A DNA stretch of 64,000 nucleotides from Gloeopeniophorella convolvens (lineage: Eukaryota; Basidiomycota; Agaricomycetes; Russulales), in assembly GCA_022496205.1 (NCBI GenBank), contig WTXD01000009.1, positions 496,001 through 560,000 on the forward strand. Reading direction: 5' to 3'. The notes under the pieces were generated by a model. That model ran no database searches, was not told the DNA's origin, and was given only the letters and a program-made list of their open reading frames with translations. Of the stretch, positions 10,378 through 23,500 are shown piece after piece. The stretch's first letter is position 1. Each line of letters opens with the position of its first letter. Both the position numbers and the translations under genes were made by a program.

Positions 10378-13300
10378 ATGCCGGACGGTTCTCCAAGATC
10401 GCATTCCAGCAAACACACATTCAACGCTCTAACACGCGAAAATACATTCAGGAACCCGCCCAGCAGCCAATCCAGCGTTCCGATATTGAATGAGTTTGTT
10501 GCACCACATCTCGAATCGTTCAACGCGCTGTTCGATGACTCTGGCCTACCTTCCGGAGACGGTGATGGTCGCGGGCTCCTAAGTCTCGCTGTGCGGGACA
10601 TCGGCGAAAGAGTGGTCTTCGATGGAACAGGACAGGTCGCCACTGGACGCAGTTCGAATGGTTGGGGAAACAGGTTGAGCAGTAAGCGCCCGGATTTTTA
10701 TATTCGGTCTACACTCTCTAAAGAATCCAAGTTTGGATTGAGCAGGTCTCTATTGCACGACCCATGGTCCCTGATAAGGATCACTCGGCTGTGGAACGTC
10801 GTGTATTTCCAGCTGAGGTGAGTGCCCAACCGACGGTATCGCTAATATTCAATTCATGCTCAAGCTATGTGCACTATCCTGTAGGCTAGGGAAAGATTGA
10901 CGTCTTACCGTGGGCGCATGACGGCCAAAATTTGCTGGAAGGTCGATCAGCCAGGTCAAGCAGTACGTTCCCTTACAAAAGACTGCGGATTGGTTCCTAT
11001 CATGGTTCGGGTGAGTGTCTCTTCTCCCTCGTCTGAGCCAGGTTCTCACGAGCGTATGCAGTCCGTTAGATGCAACCTCCGCTCCATGTCTTCAGCGGAG
11101 CTCGTAAGACATCACGAAGAACCTGAAGAATTTGGTGGCTATTTTGTCATCAACGGGAACGAGCGCCTCATTCGCTACCTCATACTTCCTCGGCGAAATC
11201 ATGTCATCGCCCTTAATCGACCCTCATTTCAGAATCGAGGCCCCTCCTACACGCCCTATGCTGTTCAAATACGCTGCGTCCGACTGGATCAGACCAGTGT
11301 CACAAATACGCTTCATTATCTGGCTAATGGTAGTGCAATGCTACGATTCAGCTGGCGTAAACAAGAATACGTTGTTCCCATCATGCTCCTTCTGAAGGCT
11401 TTGGTTGGTGCTTCCGACAAGGAGATCTTCGAAGGCGTTATCATGCAAGGTTACAAAGACACGTTCCTAATAGATCGTATCGAGCTGTTGCTGCGTAGCT
11501 ACAAGATCTATAGCTTGCACACTGGCGACCAGTGCTTAGACTATCTGGGAGACAAGTTTCGCGTTGTCTTGGGCCTCCCCGAGGATTGGACTAATCTAGC
11601 TGTCGGCACTTGGCTTGTCCGGAAACTGGTCCTCGTCCACCTTGACAGTCCCCGGGACAAGTTCAGAATGCTCTTGTACGTCCCTCGTTGTCCGGGTTTC
11701 GACTGCTCCCACCCACTATCCATGCAGGTTTATGCTGAGGAAGTTGTATTCAATTGTGTCGAAGACATGTAGCGTCGACAATCCCGACTCTCCTCAGCAT
11801 CAGGAAGTTCTTCTTCCCGGTAGTCTGTATGGGATGATAATTAAGGAGAAGCTAGAAGAGGCTCTCAGTCAGATCCGCAATCAAATAGCTCAAGATGTTC
11901 GAAGACAGGAGCCGTCCGTTGACTTCTTTAACGGTATGATATGAATCTTGCGCCACGGCGTTTCTGATTCCTTTTCAAGATCGATACCTTCACAAGGTCC
12001 TCACGCGCGTCAATTTTGACATCGGAGCGCGCCTGGCAAATTTCCTTGCGACGGGCAACCTCGTGTCGCCGACGGGTCTCGACTTACAGCAAGCGTCCGG
12101 CTTTACGATTGTCGCAGAAAAATTGAATTGGCATCGATACATCAGTCATTTCAGGTGTATTCATCGTGGTGCATTCTTTGCCGAGCTCAAAACGACCACC
12201 GTGCGCAAGCTACTTCCGGAGGCCTGGGGTTGAGTCTCATCCTTCGACTACCACTCCTACCCAATTAAACTACTTCTAGGCTTCCTGTGCCCTGTCCACA
12301 CGCCGGACGGATCTCCATGTGGCCTACTTAATCATCTATCCCGCACCTGCTGCATTGTTACCGCCCCCCTCGCGGTCGCACACATCCCTGCCCTGCTTGT
12401 CACTCAAGGGATGACTGAGTCTTTTACGCCGTCGGTCAATGGGAGTCAAAACATATGCGTGCAGTTAGACGGGCGCATCATCGGCTGGGCTAGACAATCT
12501 GTTGCAGAAAACCTCGCTACTACTCTTCGCGTATGGAAGACTGAAGGCATCAACGATATTCCATTAGACCTGGAAATAGGCCTCGTTCCTCATTCTGAAG
12601 GTGGACAGTACCCTGGCTTGTTTCTCTTCGCGTCGCGCTCGCGGATGATGCGCCCTGTCAAATACATTTCGAACGGCAAGGACGACCGGATCGGGTCTTT
12701 CGAACAAGTGTACATGGACATCGCCATCACGCCCGAGGAGGTAGAGCCCACGATCTCTACGCATGTGGAGCATGCACCAACAAACTTTCTCTCGATCTTG
12801 GCTAACATGACTCCGTTCTCGGACTTCAATCAGAGCCCTCGTAATATCTACCAATGCCAGGTGCGTAGTGCACTACTGCCTTGGTCTACGAAACTGAACT
12901 TCAAAAGATGGGGAAGCAAACCATGGGGACGCCCTCAACAGTGCTCAATCACCGTACGGACAACAAGCTCTACCGGTTGCAATCAGGACAAACGCCTCTA
13001 GTTCGGCCCAAGCTGCACAACACATACGGCATGGACTCCTTCCCCAATGGAACCAATGCTGTGGTCGCAGTCGTCTCGTACACAGGTTACGATATGGAGG
13101 ATGCGATGATATTGAACAAGTCTGGGCACGAACGAGGGTTCGGTTATGGAACTGTCTACAAGTCACAGATCGTTGATCTGAAAGAGACGCGAGGAGCATC
13201 AAAGTCAAGTGCCTCGCCTACTCTACACTTTGGCCTGGGGCGAGACATCAGATTGGAACCGGAAGACAAGCAGCACCCGTGCTGTCAATTCCTAGATCTG

Positions 13301-14568
13301 GACGGTCTTCCTTTCGTCGGAACGAGACTAACGTCGGGCGACCCCATCGCGGCTTACGTTGATGACACCACTGGGCGAACGTGTCTCGTCAAGTACAAGG
13401 GAGACGAGACGGGATATGTTGATAAAGTCCGACTTCTAGGTGTGTTGTCCCCTGTACTGCTCTTGTATAACGATAATCCCTCATCGTTTAACCTCAGGCA
13501 CCGACGCGGGTGACTCTGAACTACAGAAAATCCATGTAACACTGCGCATTCCACGTTCGCCGGTTATCGGTGACAAGTTTTCGTCCCGACATGGACAAAA
13601 AGGTGTCTGCTCTCAAAAGTGGCCTACCATCGATATGCCATTTAGCGAGAGCGGGATTCAACCTGATGTCATCATCAACCCACATGCCTTTCCCAGTCGC
13701 ATGACTATAGGTATGTTGGTTGAGAGCATGGCAGGGAAAGCCGGTGCTATGCACGGCCTTGCGCAAGATGCAACCCCGTTCATGTTTGTGCAATCGCTCC
13801 CTCAACGCATTTCTATCCTGATCACAGCAATAGATTTTCGGAGAAAGATACCGCCATTGATTACTTCGGCAAGCAGCTTCGCGCCGCTGGCTACAACTAT
13901 TATGGCAGCGAGCCAATGTACTCGGGAATCACCGGGCAAGAGTTCGCAGCTGACATCTATTTCGGCGTGGTTTACTATCAGCGGCTGAGACATATGGTTC
14001 TCGATAAATTCCAAGTGCGTACCACCGGGCCTGTGGACCCATTGACGAGGCAACCCGTCAAGGTGGGCGCGACGAGACAACTCGTACCACCCAAGTCTGA
14101 TCGTCCCTGTAGGGCCGAAAACGCGCTGGTGGTATCCGGTTTGGAGAAATGGAGCGTGACGCGCTCATAGCGCACGGCACTTCTTTCCTGCTTCAAGATA
14201 GGCTGATGAACTGCTCCGACTACTCAACAGCCTGGGTGTGTCGAACCTGTGGTAGCCTCATATCACTTGGCTACGATGACGGCTCGCTTGGTGGGAATAA
14301 TACGAGAGCGCTCGGTCCAGCTGGTGAATACTGCCGGATATGCCGAAAGAACGCAAGCCCCGAAGAGGAAGAGGCCCTGGGCGCACCGGCCCCAGCGCAA
14401 CACGCTGGACAGGGGGACGTAACTGTCGCACTCCCATCAAGGCATGTTCTAAGAAGTCAATCATCAAACAGCGGCGACTTGGATATCGTAGCTATTCCCT
14501 TCGTGTTTCGGTATTTGTGCGCCGAGCTGGCCTCTATGGGCATTGCTGTGTCGCTAGAACTGCAGTAG
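10378..14568 (+). CDS. RPA135: RNA polymerase I second-largest subunit (Rpa135/RPA2)
   Basis: Beta-like subunit of the enzyme that transcribes 35S rRNA in the nucleolus. Ten exons (10378-10817, 10890-11010, 11062-11675, 11728-11933, 11980-12228, 12280-12860, 12908-13439, 13498-13783, 13834-14062, 14113-14568) keep frame throughout and give 1237 residues; yeast Rpa135 has about 1200. Diagnostic stretches in order include [86 protein letters not shown] and a [18 protein letters not shown] stretch. The C-terminal zinc site uses CRTCG and CRICR. The beta-subunit Mg/substrate region ([16 protein letters not shown]) is intact. The final exon ends with [23 protein letters not shown] sequence. Every catalytic segment I can check is present. 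Confidence 0.97.
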
Positions 14569-14975
14569 TGGAGTATTTGTATTTGGTAATCTCTACATTA
14601 TAGCTTTCACTCCACGCTCAGGAACGCGTTCCATCCGTTCTAGCATAGCTGTCGGAGCAAAGTGTATGTCACATCCAGCATGTACTCCAGTGGATCACAA
14701 CTCGAATGAAACCCACTCTATTACGAAGTCCACGCGAATGGGTGTAATTAGAGAATGCGGTACTCTTTGAAGAAATCACAAGTGTCCGAGAGCGCCGATC
14801 ACAAACGATGCCCAGTGTATCACGCAAACGGCGGTGCGTGACATTGGACTAACAGAAAACCCTCCGCCTCTACCTCGGGAGCGCTGAAAAGTGTGATATA
14901 GAAGACTATAGATATGCGACTCCAAATGCCCTTTGGGTTGAGCTGAGGAGCAATATGGGTTACTATATGTACCTA
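14569..14975. other. Convergent 3' intergenic region
   Basis: About 400 bases between the stop codons of RPA135 (+) and the cupredoxin gene (-). It is expected to carry two 3' UTRs. No gene or repeat seen. Confidence 0.6.
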
Positions 14976-15947
14976 TTAGGCGATTCCAAGAAGCAACGCC
15001 GCAAACGTCATCAGAAGACCGCTGGCTTCGAAAGTCTGCGCCGAACTGGACTGCGAAGAACCGGGTGCAGAAGCAGTATTGGAAGACGACGAGGACGAAG
15101 AACTCGAAGACGGGGATGGTGGCGAAGCGCCGCTAGCACCAGTCGGGTTTCCGAAGCCCGTCACAGCGCCGGTGAGGGGACTGGGTGGCGCCGAAGCAGA
15201 AGCGCCGACGCCGACGAGACCACCCTCATTTTGCTTAAGGTAGTGTGGTGAGAATACAGAGCATCCGACAGTGGTTGCGACTCACACCGGGGTTACCGGA
15301 AGAAGAAGTTGCGGCTTGTTGGAATTGGGCGAATGTGCTTTGCGGAGCATTGATGGCGCTGCGGACGTCAGGAACGTCGTAGGGCGTTCATTCGATGGAA
15401 TCATCCTACCCGACCATTCCAGCGAGACAGTGAGGGCTAGGGGCTAGTTGTTTGCAGTAGAACCAGATAGCTGTGACACGATGTCAAATTTAGCGAACTC
15501 GTGAATGTGGTCTGGCTTACGCTGAGTGCCATTAGTGATAGTGAGGTTCCAGGTGGGGGTTTCAGTTGCGGATGTTAAGAAGACAAAGCCGGAGTCAAAA
15601 CCATTGGGCAACGGCTGGCACGGGCTTGTCAAGGACGACTGCGTGATCGAGTGGTTCCCAGGCCTTACTGGCATTCAGCAAAGGGAAGGCATGTTGAGAT
15701 AGAGCCCGACTTACACTCCCGAGAACTTGAAGGTGACAACTGACCCCTCGGTAGCATTGATATTATCGGGGATGAATTGGAAGGCACCCCCTTGGGTGGA
15801 CGTTGTTGCCCCGACGTTGACAGTAACCTATAAACGTTTAAGTTGGGGAGAGCGAACCTCAGGGTCGAAGAGACGTACAGTCTGGTCTTGGGCAGCTACG
15901 AGAGCCGCGTAGGACAGAAGTACCGAGGCAATAGCTGGGACGTACAT
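14976..15947 (-). CDS. Secreted GPI-anchored cupredoxin (blue copper domain)
   Basis: Six exons (15858-15947, 15715-15827, 15521-15663, 15410-15470, 15286-15358, 14976-15224) keep frame and give 242 residues. The N-terminus MYVPAIASVLLSYAALVAAQ is a signal peptide. The body has the plastocyanin-like pattern ITQSSLTSPCQPLPNGFDSG, with type-1 copper ligands in place: His in GNHS, Cys in WFYC, His in SPHC and Met in AGMVG. A serine-rich linker follows, ending in a hydrophobic tail (LLMTFAALLLGIA) that fits a GPI-attachment signal. The family is frequent in Agaricomycetes as extracellular serine-rich cupredoxins with proposed roles at the cell wall or in wood decay. Three N-x-S/T sites are visible. 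Copper binding is inferred from the ligands; the redox partner is unknown. Confidence 0.85.
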
Positions 15948-16453
15948 CGCTACTTTGGGTGGGAAATAGGGCTCAATGGACGGGCGATGTGGGTGACATG
16001 TCTGGGCATCTCGCACGACCTTTTAAATGTTCTCATGGGCGGCATCTGGAAACGGTTACGATCGCCTGGGACAAACTCAGCGTGTGCATTTCTCTCACGG
16101 CACATGCGGAGCGCAGTCGGTGAAGCGATTAGATCGAGCAAGCTAGGCGCCGTACGACGAGGCAATTAGGGTGGAGCACTCCATAGCTTACGTTGCGGCG
16201 GCCGTCATTCGATGCCGGTTCGGCAGCAGACAGTGTGAAATGTGGATGAGTGGGCCAACGGCTAAATTGTCGGATTGGGTGTTCGCCTGTCTATAAGGGG
16301 TAGCAACCTCACTATCAGGTCATGTGCAATGCATGTAGCCTCCCTCGATGGAATACAAAGTGCTCTAACGCTCGGTCTCCGGTGCCTACACATGTTACCG
16401 ATCTGTGGGAACATTCAGTGAGAACAGAGACTGCGGAATCGAAGCACCCACGA
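15948..16453. other. Upstream region of the cupredoxin gene and 3' region of the thioesterase
   Basis: About 500 bases. On the minus strand a weak TATA-like TTTAAA lies near 16021-16026, roughly 75 bases upstream of the cupredoxin ATG. Nothing else is supported. Confidence 0.4.
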
Positions 16454-17444
16454 TTATTGCTTGGGAATTACTTTCTTGAGCCAGTGCATCAGATCAGCGA
16501 GCTCTTCTGGTGCTGACGAGTGACCCAGTCCGCGGTATGAATGGAAGGCGATGCCATTGGGCGGCTCAGCGTCTGCTGTATCGACGGAGGCCGTGGGAAG
16601 GCCGAGTTCGCTTTTGAGGAACTCTACAGAGGCGACACCGAGGGGGTATGTGACAAGTGGGTCGGAGATACCGTGGCCCCAGAAGACCGGTATCGACGAG
16701 GCGTGGTCAGCACGCATCTGGCGTGGACATGTCAGACATCATTTCACAGGCGCGGAGAACAGGGAGCCCGCGCACAGCCTTCAGTTTATGCCTGAGAGGG
16801 GTCCAGCCGCTCAGTGATACGATTCCCGCCAATTTGCTTGCACCACTCAGGCCAGTCAGAAGGCTTATTGCTGCGCCTTGACTGAAACCCCCGATCACGA
16901 TCCGCCCGGAGCTGATTCCAGATTCCCCTTCCTGTCTGATGAGTCGACTGACGGACTCTACAGTATGCAGCATGCCGTCTTCGTCTTCGACAGCGTTATC
17001 GAAGTCAAAGCTTAGAATGTCGAACCTGTACACTCGAATTTAGTCGGGTAGGTAGGAAGAAACGAGGAGGCTGCATGGGATGTACACGAGATGTACGCAC
17101 CATGCCGGCATTTTTTGACCAAAGTTCGCCGTCACCTTGATGTTCGGGCTAGTTTATGCGGATAAAATCATGATCCGATGCAAGCAGAGGAAGTTCACAA
17201 ATATCCGACTTACGCATGGGGCAGAATCCATTTGATGTGTTGGAGACCAGGGTCACGTCTGAACAGCTCTGCAACGCTCCCCCATCCGTGTCCTGTATCG
17301 CCCAGTCCCTGACATCCCGATGATCAGGATACATTGATTGGTTCAAACGGCTAGGCAGGCACTGACGTGAAGGAAGACGACAGTTGCGGTGTGCTGGGTG
17401 AGAGGATCGAGAATGAGCGTCTGGAGGGACGACGCAGAAGCCAT
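16454..17444 (-). CDS. APT1: Acyl-protein thioesterase 1 (lysophospholipase-like)
   Basis: Alpha/beta hydrolase that removes palmitate from proteins in the cytosol. The first exon is 17367-17444 and the last 16454-16717, with three exons between; the model gives 244 residues, normal for the family. After TATVVFLH the next exon supplies GLGDTGHGWGSVAELF, then KWILPHA, PNIKVTANFGQKMPAW and the nucleophile elbow GGFSQGAA (Ser about 122). The rest of the triad is Asp about 176 in HGISDPLV and His about 223 in GLGHSS. Splice junctions all use GT-AG and restore the conserved wording. It is divergent from TRM10, with 256 bases between the starts. Confidence 0.93.
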
Positions 17445-17700
17445 GGTTGCAAATGCACGACGAGCAGCAGTGGGAAAACCCCTCGAAACCGTCTGCGGTG
17501 GGGCACAACGATCAGCGATTAGGGAGGCCGGCGAGGATCCGCTGTCCGAAACACTTGCCCGCAGCGGAAGCGTTGTCACCAACCCCATGGCGGGTGTCGG
17601 TCCGCAGCTGCCCGCAGTTCCGATTACGCCTCCATTATCACGCATCTCGGACGCTCCGCCTGCAGGGCTTCCACCTGCTGCCGTTGCCACGGCTTGCAAA
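17445..17700. promoter_or_regulatory. Shared upstream region of APT1 and TRM10
   Basis: These 256 bases lie between divergent starts. Open frames extend into it from TRM10 but are not like the family. Assigned as promoter/5' UTR by position. Confidence 0.5.
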
Positions 17701-18850
17701 ATGGACAAAACGTCGCTACACACTTCCCCCCTAACCGACCAGGATGAGCCAACATCCTTGTCGCCAATACCCCTTCAAGATATCGCCACCACGGAACCCA
17801 TACCACTCTCTAAAAAGGCGCAGAAGAAGGCCCTGAAGAAGGCCAGGTTCGAAGAGCGCAAAATTGAACGTCGAGCGAAGGAACGAGAGGCTAAGAAGGA
17901 GAAGAAGAGGAAAAGAGCAGAGAGAATAGCAGCTGGAGAACAGGTCTCAGACGATGAAATGAGCCAAAAACGGCCCAAGTCTAATGTCGTGAAGAACCTG
18001 TTTGCTGCGAGAGTAGTGATTGATCTGGGGTTCGACGATAAGATGGGCGACAAGGTGCGAACATCATACAAGATCGCGTATTGTTCAAGAGTAACTACAT
18101 TGATAACCAAGGAAGTAACATCTTTATGTTCACAACTAGCATATGTCTACAGCGCCAACCGACGCTCGACAAATCCGTTTACCACTCTCCTGTTTACTTC
18201 GCTGAATGGCCGAACATTAGCGCGACTGGAGAAACTCAATGACAGTGGCTACAAAAGGTGGGCAGGGACGGAATGGTGGTCCGAAAGCTATGATGCGCTT
18301 TGGACAAGAGGCAGCACTGCGAGTGTCCACGATCAGGATGGTGTGGTCAATGGCTCAGGGCATGATGAAGAGCCAGAAGGGACAGAGACAAGAGACGCGC
18401 TCGAACCTCAAGTATTGAAAGACAGCATCGTCTATCTCACTGCCGACTCTAGTGAGATATTAGGCGAGCTCAAAGAAGGGGAAACCTATATTATCGGTGG
18501 CATCTGTGACCACAACCGATATAAGGTTCGTTTGAGGCCCAGCATATTCGATCCTGATGGGAGCCATTCTCCAGAACCTTTGCCTAGACAAGGCTACCCA
18601 AACGGGGGTTCGCGCCGCCCAGCTGCCAATTGGACGTTACCTGTCGCATCTACCAACACGAAAAGTTCTCACAGTGAACCAAGTGTTCGAGATTCTGGTG
18701 AAGTGGACGGAGACGAGAGACTGGGAACAAGCCCTCTATGCAGTCATCCCCAAACGCAAGTTCCAGCTTGGCAGCACACAAGGGGGGTCGTCCGAGGGGG
18801 CAAAGGTTGTGGATGCGGCTACGGTGGAAGGCGAAGAGCTATCTGTGTAA
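17701..18850 (+). CDS. TRM10: tRNA (guanine-9-N1) methyltransferase Trm10
   Basis: SPOUT-fold methyltransferase that modifies G9 of tRNAs using S-adenosylmethionine. Exons 17701-18054, 18112-18525 and 18575-18850 are joined in phase 0 to give 347 residues. The N-terminal third is lysine/glutamate-rich (KKAQKKALKKARFEERKIER), as in all Trm10 proteins. Core motifs: VVIDLGFDD, LCSQLAYVYSANRR, FTSLNGRT, VYLTADSSE, the SAM-site stretch YIIGGICDHNRYK, GVRAAQLPIGRYL and RKVLTVNQVFEILVKW. The general base Asp in ICDHN is present. The short C-terminal tail after PKRKFQ is variable and low complexity. The first intron has a length divisible by three and no stop, so unspliced RNA stays open. Confidence 0.95.
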
Positions 18851-18860
18851 CCCGTGCGTA

Positions 18861-20271
18861 TTATAGGACATCCTTGAGGTTCGTCTGACCCGAGCCTCGG
18901 TCCAACGGTTTTGGCTGATTTGGCGCAGGCTTCCAACCGATCTGCAGCGACGGGTCAGGGGATATCGTAGCGCTGGCACTGCGAGATCTGACCATGTAGA
19001 TGACTTGGAAGGTAGCTGGGACTGTACCATCCTCTTCCCCGTGGAGCTCTACGATGTTGGTAAATTCACGTGTTTTTGGGTTCTGACTCGACACTGACCT
19101 TTGTATATCGCAGCCGCGGCAGCCAACGTGTCTCTATGCAAGAAATGGCGGCTAGGCCGACGTCGTAACCATACACAGACATATTAGATGAACCACGCGC
19201 ACCGTCCAATAATAGCATTGTTTTCACCCATATCACGCAGATCGTCAAGGAGCTCCCACATGCTAGGGTATCCTATCTTGACTTCGTCGACGTCCACAGT
19301 AAGCAGCGTGAAACCTGCGCGGCCCATAAGATTGGACATGTCCCGGGGATCTGGATCGACATGTGTGAGTTAGTTGTCTGGCTGTCAGGGCATAATCTGA
19401 CTTGCCAGCCATTGGTGACACGTGAGGGGAGATGCCTCCTTCTCTTTCAGCCTCCGCAAGCTGAAGCGCGGTTCGAAGTTCGAAGAGGGTATCGCCACCA
19501 AATAGAGCGCCAATGAAAACGCCATCAGACTTTAACGCCTCTTTGATCTGCACCAATACCCCTACACATATAAGCTGATTAACTGTTGTCGCTAGTAATG
19601 CGAAGGTTCTTCACCTGGCAAGTCATTAACCCAGTGTAAGCTGAGGCATGATACTATGGCTTCTTGAGAGTTCCGCGGGATGGTTTCGAGCAAGGATTCC
19701 TCGTCCACGACGCGTCTTTCAACTGGAACTGCCTCACACTAAGACCGAGTGCCCAGGACAACCGAGAAATGTCTCAACCTTCAAATTCTGAGTCGGCATC
19801 ACGGTTGAGGGTCTTTGCTAGAATGTGGTTTGAATGGAGCCTGGAGCGGCAATCAAGCTGGAAATCTCACGGCTAAGGTCGAGCATTGTCACTTTCTGTG
19901 TCCGGTCTAACTCCAAGAGTTTGGAAAAATGTCCTGGACCAGAGCCGAGATCAAGAATCGACGTGAATTGTCTCTTTATATCCTGCATAGTTTCTCAGCG
20001 GGGGTAGGAAGACTTCTTCTAAAACAGTGGTACTGGCCAGAAATCTCTCCACCAATCTATCAGCGACCTCGTCACGAACATAGTCGACGGTCTTGCTTCG
20101 AGTGCCTCCCTCGCGCGCAGCGGCGCGGTCTTTTTGCAGTAGTTTGGCCCGTCTATCGAAGACCTGGAAAGGGCTGAGCGTAGGGCTGACTTGTGAGGAA
20201 GATATAGAAGCAAGCGGTCTCGAGGCAGGGGGACGCGCCCGCAATGCTCGTTGGACGTGGGCTGTGATCAT
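18861..20271 (-). CDS. NDUFAF5: Complex I assembly factor NDUFAF5 (SAM-dependent methyltransferase-like)
   Basis: Mitochondrial protein that in humans hydroxylates an arginine of the complex I subunit NDUFS7 during early assembly. The start at 20271 gives an arginine-rich N-terminus suited to mitochondrial import, then the SAM motif [15 protein letters not shown]. Further stretches are [103 protein letters not shown] and, in the last exon (18861-18941), IGWKP. About nine exons. The intron 19351-19405 begins GCAAGT and frame is restored only if this GC donor is used. The junction after the first exon, near 20030-20060, is not settled. The order and wording match the family closely. Confidence 0.9.
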
Positions 20272-20523
20272 CGCAGGCGGTATGCGCAGGCAGTGACCAG
20301 CGTAATTCTGTAACAACCCTGAGTAAGTATCGCTGTAGCGAGTAACGTGGCCAGCACACTCCGGCCCGACGGCTAAGTGCAATCTCGGCAGACTCCGAGC
20401 GGCGAGTGATTCCCGGTTTAGGTTCACGATCAACGAGGATCAACGTGACGCGACCGTGACTCGCGTGTGCTTGAGCTCGGAGGAGCCCCGCAAGCACTTA
20501 CTCAGGTTCCTCCGTGTCCCTCC
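20272..20523. promoter_or_regulatory. Shared upstream region of NDUFAF5 and the triple-finger gene
   Basis: These 252 bases separate divergent starts. No TATA box is evident. Promoter role inferred from position. Confidence 0.5.
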
Positions 20524-23500
20524 ATGAACGGCCAGAACAACCATCCCCATCTTCCAAACAACCATGGACATCGGCCACAAACTACTCTGACTACGGAACT
20601 TAATCAAATACTCCAGAGTGGCGTCACTCCCGAACAATTCGCCGAGAATGCTCGTCAACTCGAAGCTTACAGTCGTATGAATGCCATGGGCTTACAGATC
20701 TATCTCCAGAGGCAGGCCCAGCAGGCAGAGCAGCGTAGGCAGGAAGAGTGAGTTCTTGTGTTGGCCAGTTCGATTGTCTGCGTCATACGCTAGTAGATTA
20801 CGTGTGATCCAGATGGCCCAGCAACTCGCCGGCAGGAGGTGCGCATGCTTGATACCGTCTGCGGGTCCTCTGGCTGAGTTTCGCGATAGCCAACAGCCGA
20901 TCCAACAACTGCTTCCTTCAATAGTCTCACAGGTGCCTCATAGCCACGGAGCTGCGTCGAACCACCAACGAATCTCCGTATCTGCGCCGCCAGGTGCTAG
21001 GAGTGTGCCCCAGGTATATTTCTCACGCGATTACCACGCCGTGTGTCCTCATGGCATTCGATTTTTTGCGCACAGCAGATCCCCAGCCATGTGCAATCTG
21101 GCCTCGGGGTTGCAAGCAGTGGCTTGACATCGCAGCACCGCCAACATTACCGGGAACATGTGATGGACCAAACTTACCCTAGTCATCAGCAGGGGCAGTG
21201 GCTGCCGCAATATCCTTCTGTTACTTCCCCATCGCCATTCGTCGCCCCTCAGAGTGCACGGCCTCCGCCGCCTGAAAATATCATGGCCAGAAACACGGTC
21301 GAATTCGAAGGGATGCGTCATGTGAGCCTTCCAAAGCACCTTCTTTCAATTCAACTTATTCATGCATGCCTGGATTAGTCGAATGTACAAGTACCTCCAC
21401 CCACGCAGCAGCAGCCATTACCCGTCCCTGTATCCCACGGGTTGCAGAGTCTGCCGCCTCAAGGGGGAGCAGCTACTGTTTCGAGGAATGGGTCAACACA
21501 TGCTAGTGCTCCCAGTGCGACGGACGCCCAACGTCTCCGATCAGACCGCATGGTAGGCGCTCTGCCCTTGGCTCATGTATCGTGTTAAGCTTACCTTGCA
21601 GAGGGAGCAACTTACCAGGGCTTATGCCCAATGGACCGAGGTATGTTCCTTGTTATACACGCACCGTCCGCCGTTGCATACTTCGCTCCACAGGCATATG
21701 GCTCGGAACGTGCTAATTTGATGGTGAAGGCAGCCCTGCAGCGCTCGCAGGGCCAGTCGCGGGCGCATACAGCCTCGCGCTCTGATGTGCAGCCTGCGGC
21801 CCAGCCGTCCTCAAGGCCAGACGTACCGCAAGCACAGCAAGGCTATCACCAGCCACAACATACAAGAATAGGAGCTCCTGTTACGCCCAACAGTACGCAG
21901 TTTAACCATCAAGCACAATCTAGCGGCTGGCACCCTACCACGGAAGCCGGCCCTAGTACAGGCCAGCCTGCCCCCCATGATGTCCATCCAGCACCGCCGC
22001 CTAGCCTTACTTCTCCCTATCCATCCAACACATACGAATCATCCCTTGGGACGAAACCCCGTTCTGAGGTCGTAAGTGGGTCAGGAGTTCTAGAACCCCA
22101 CAAGCCCACCACAGGTCCTCAGGGCGTTGTCGTACCCTCATCCACGGCGCCAACGACCGGTCCTCTTTCCACCATGACTGCACCATCAAGCACACAATCA
22201 GGTTCACAGCAGTCACTTCTGATAGGTGGCGAGCAAGTGTCGGCAGCTCCGTACAGTCTGCGAGGTCTTGCAGCGAGTATCAAAAGATCTTTGAATGCAG
22301 AGAGGCTGGCGGCTTCTCCAGGACCGTCGACCAGGCCTAATTCTCATGGGGAGAAGCGGAAACGGTCGATCTCGACCGAGCGGCGCGTCATTGAAGATGC
22401 AGTCCCGCCAAAGCGATCCAACTCTGTCGCTGCGGAACCCCGCAAGCGGACGCTCGTGGATAGCGGTTCTGATGCCGTCCCCAGGCAGGTTGACGTGTTG
22501 GACGGAGTACGCACCCCTTCTCCGCAGGTGTTGGAGCCGCGAGACACGAAGGATGCTTCGGGCCAGACCGCGATTGCGAATGTGCTGCACGACTCCCCGC
22601 GCGCGTTCTCACCTTATTCCACTCTTACCGGCGCTGTATCGTTTGAGGATGGCTCCGACGACCCCTCCGCTGTCAAATCCCCTGCATCTCCCACAACCTC
22701 TGGCCCCCTAGACAACACTGCTCAACTGGCGCCAGATACCACCCTCCATGATTCGACCAACATCTCATTCGTCCCGTTTGTAGTAGACGCTGCTTTTGGA
22801 ACCCTTCCCTTCGCCCCGCGTGTCCCAACACCCCCACTTGCAGCTACAATAACGCCCGTTAACGACGACGAAGCTTCCGAGAAACTCAGCTCTCCCGTCC
22901 CTACTCCTCCCGCTTTGGCATTCAACGACCATGCAGATCCAAGCCTATCTGAAACTATGCAAGGCGTTGTTGAGGACTCGGAGCGAGATACCCACGACCA
23001 GAGTACAGGCGCTACTAATCCAGGTAACCAATTGCAGAACCCTTCCTTGGGCGCTGCATCTTCCCTAGAATTGGTTCCCGCTCAAGTGTCGCATGACAAT
23101 GCGTCAGTTACGGATTCTGACGTCTTCATTCGCCGCGCAGGCCTGCTGGATATTGCGGGCGGAGCGACCCCTGTACAAACTGCTGGAAGTCCCCGACAAG
23201 ATGGAGAACCCGAAGACCTAACAGAGGCATCTGCCTCGAGCGCCACCCTGCAAGCTACTCCCTCAAACCTACACTTGGGCCATACTGAGGCAAATTCCGC
23301 CGTGGCCCCAAGTGCGGCGGCAAAGTCGTCTCGTGTACGACGCATGAAGCAGGTTTATGTCTTAGTCCCGCCGCCGCCGCCGGAATACCTGCTTCGCGCC
23401 AAACGCAGAAGGATGAACATGACACAAAAAGGCGATGAACCAGGATCACTTGGCAACAGAGGTTCGTAAACATTGCAAGGTGGCGTGGTCGAGCTCAGTA

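Noticed and set aside
17389..17700. N-terminal extension of TRM10
   Set aside because: Overlaps the first exon of APT1 on the other strand and does not look like the family.
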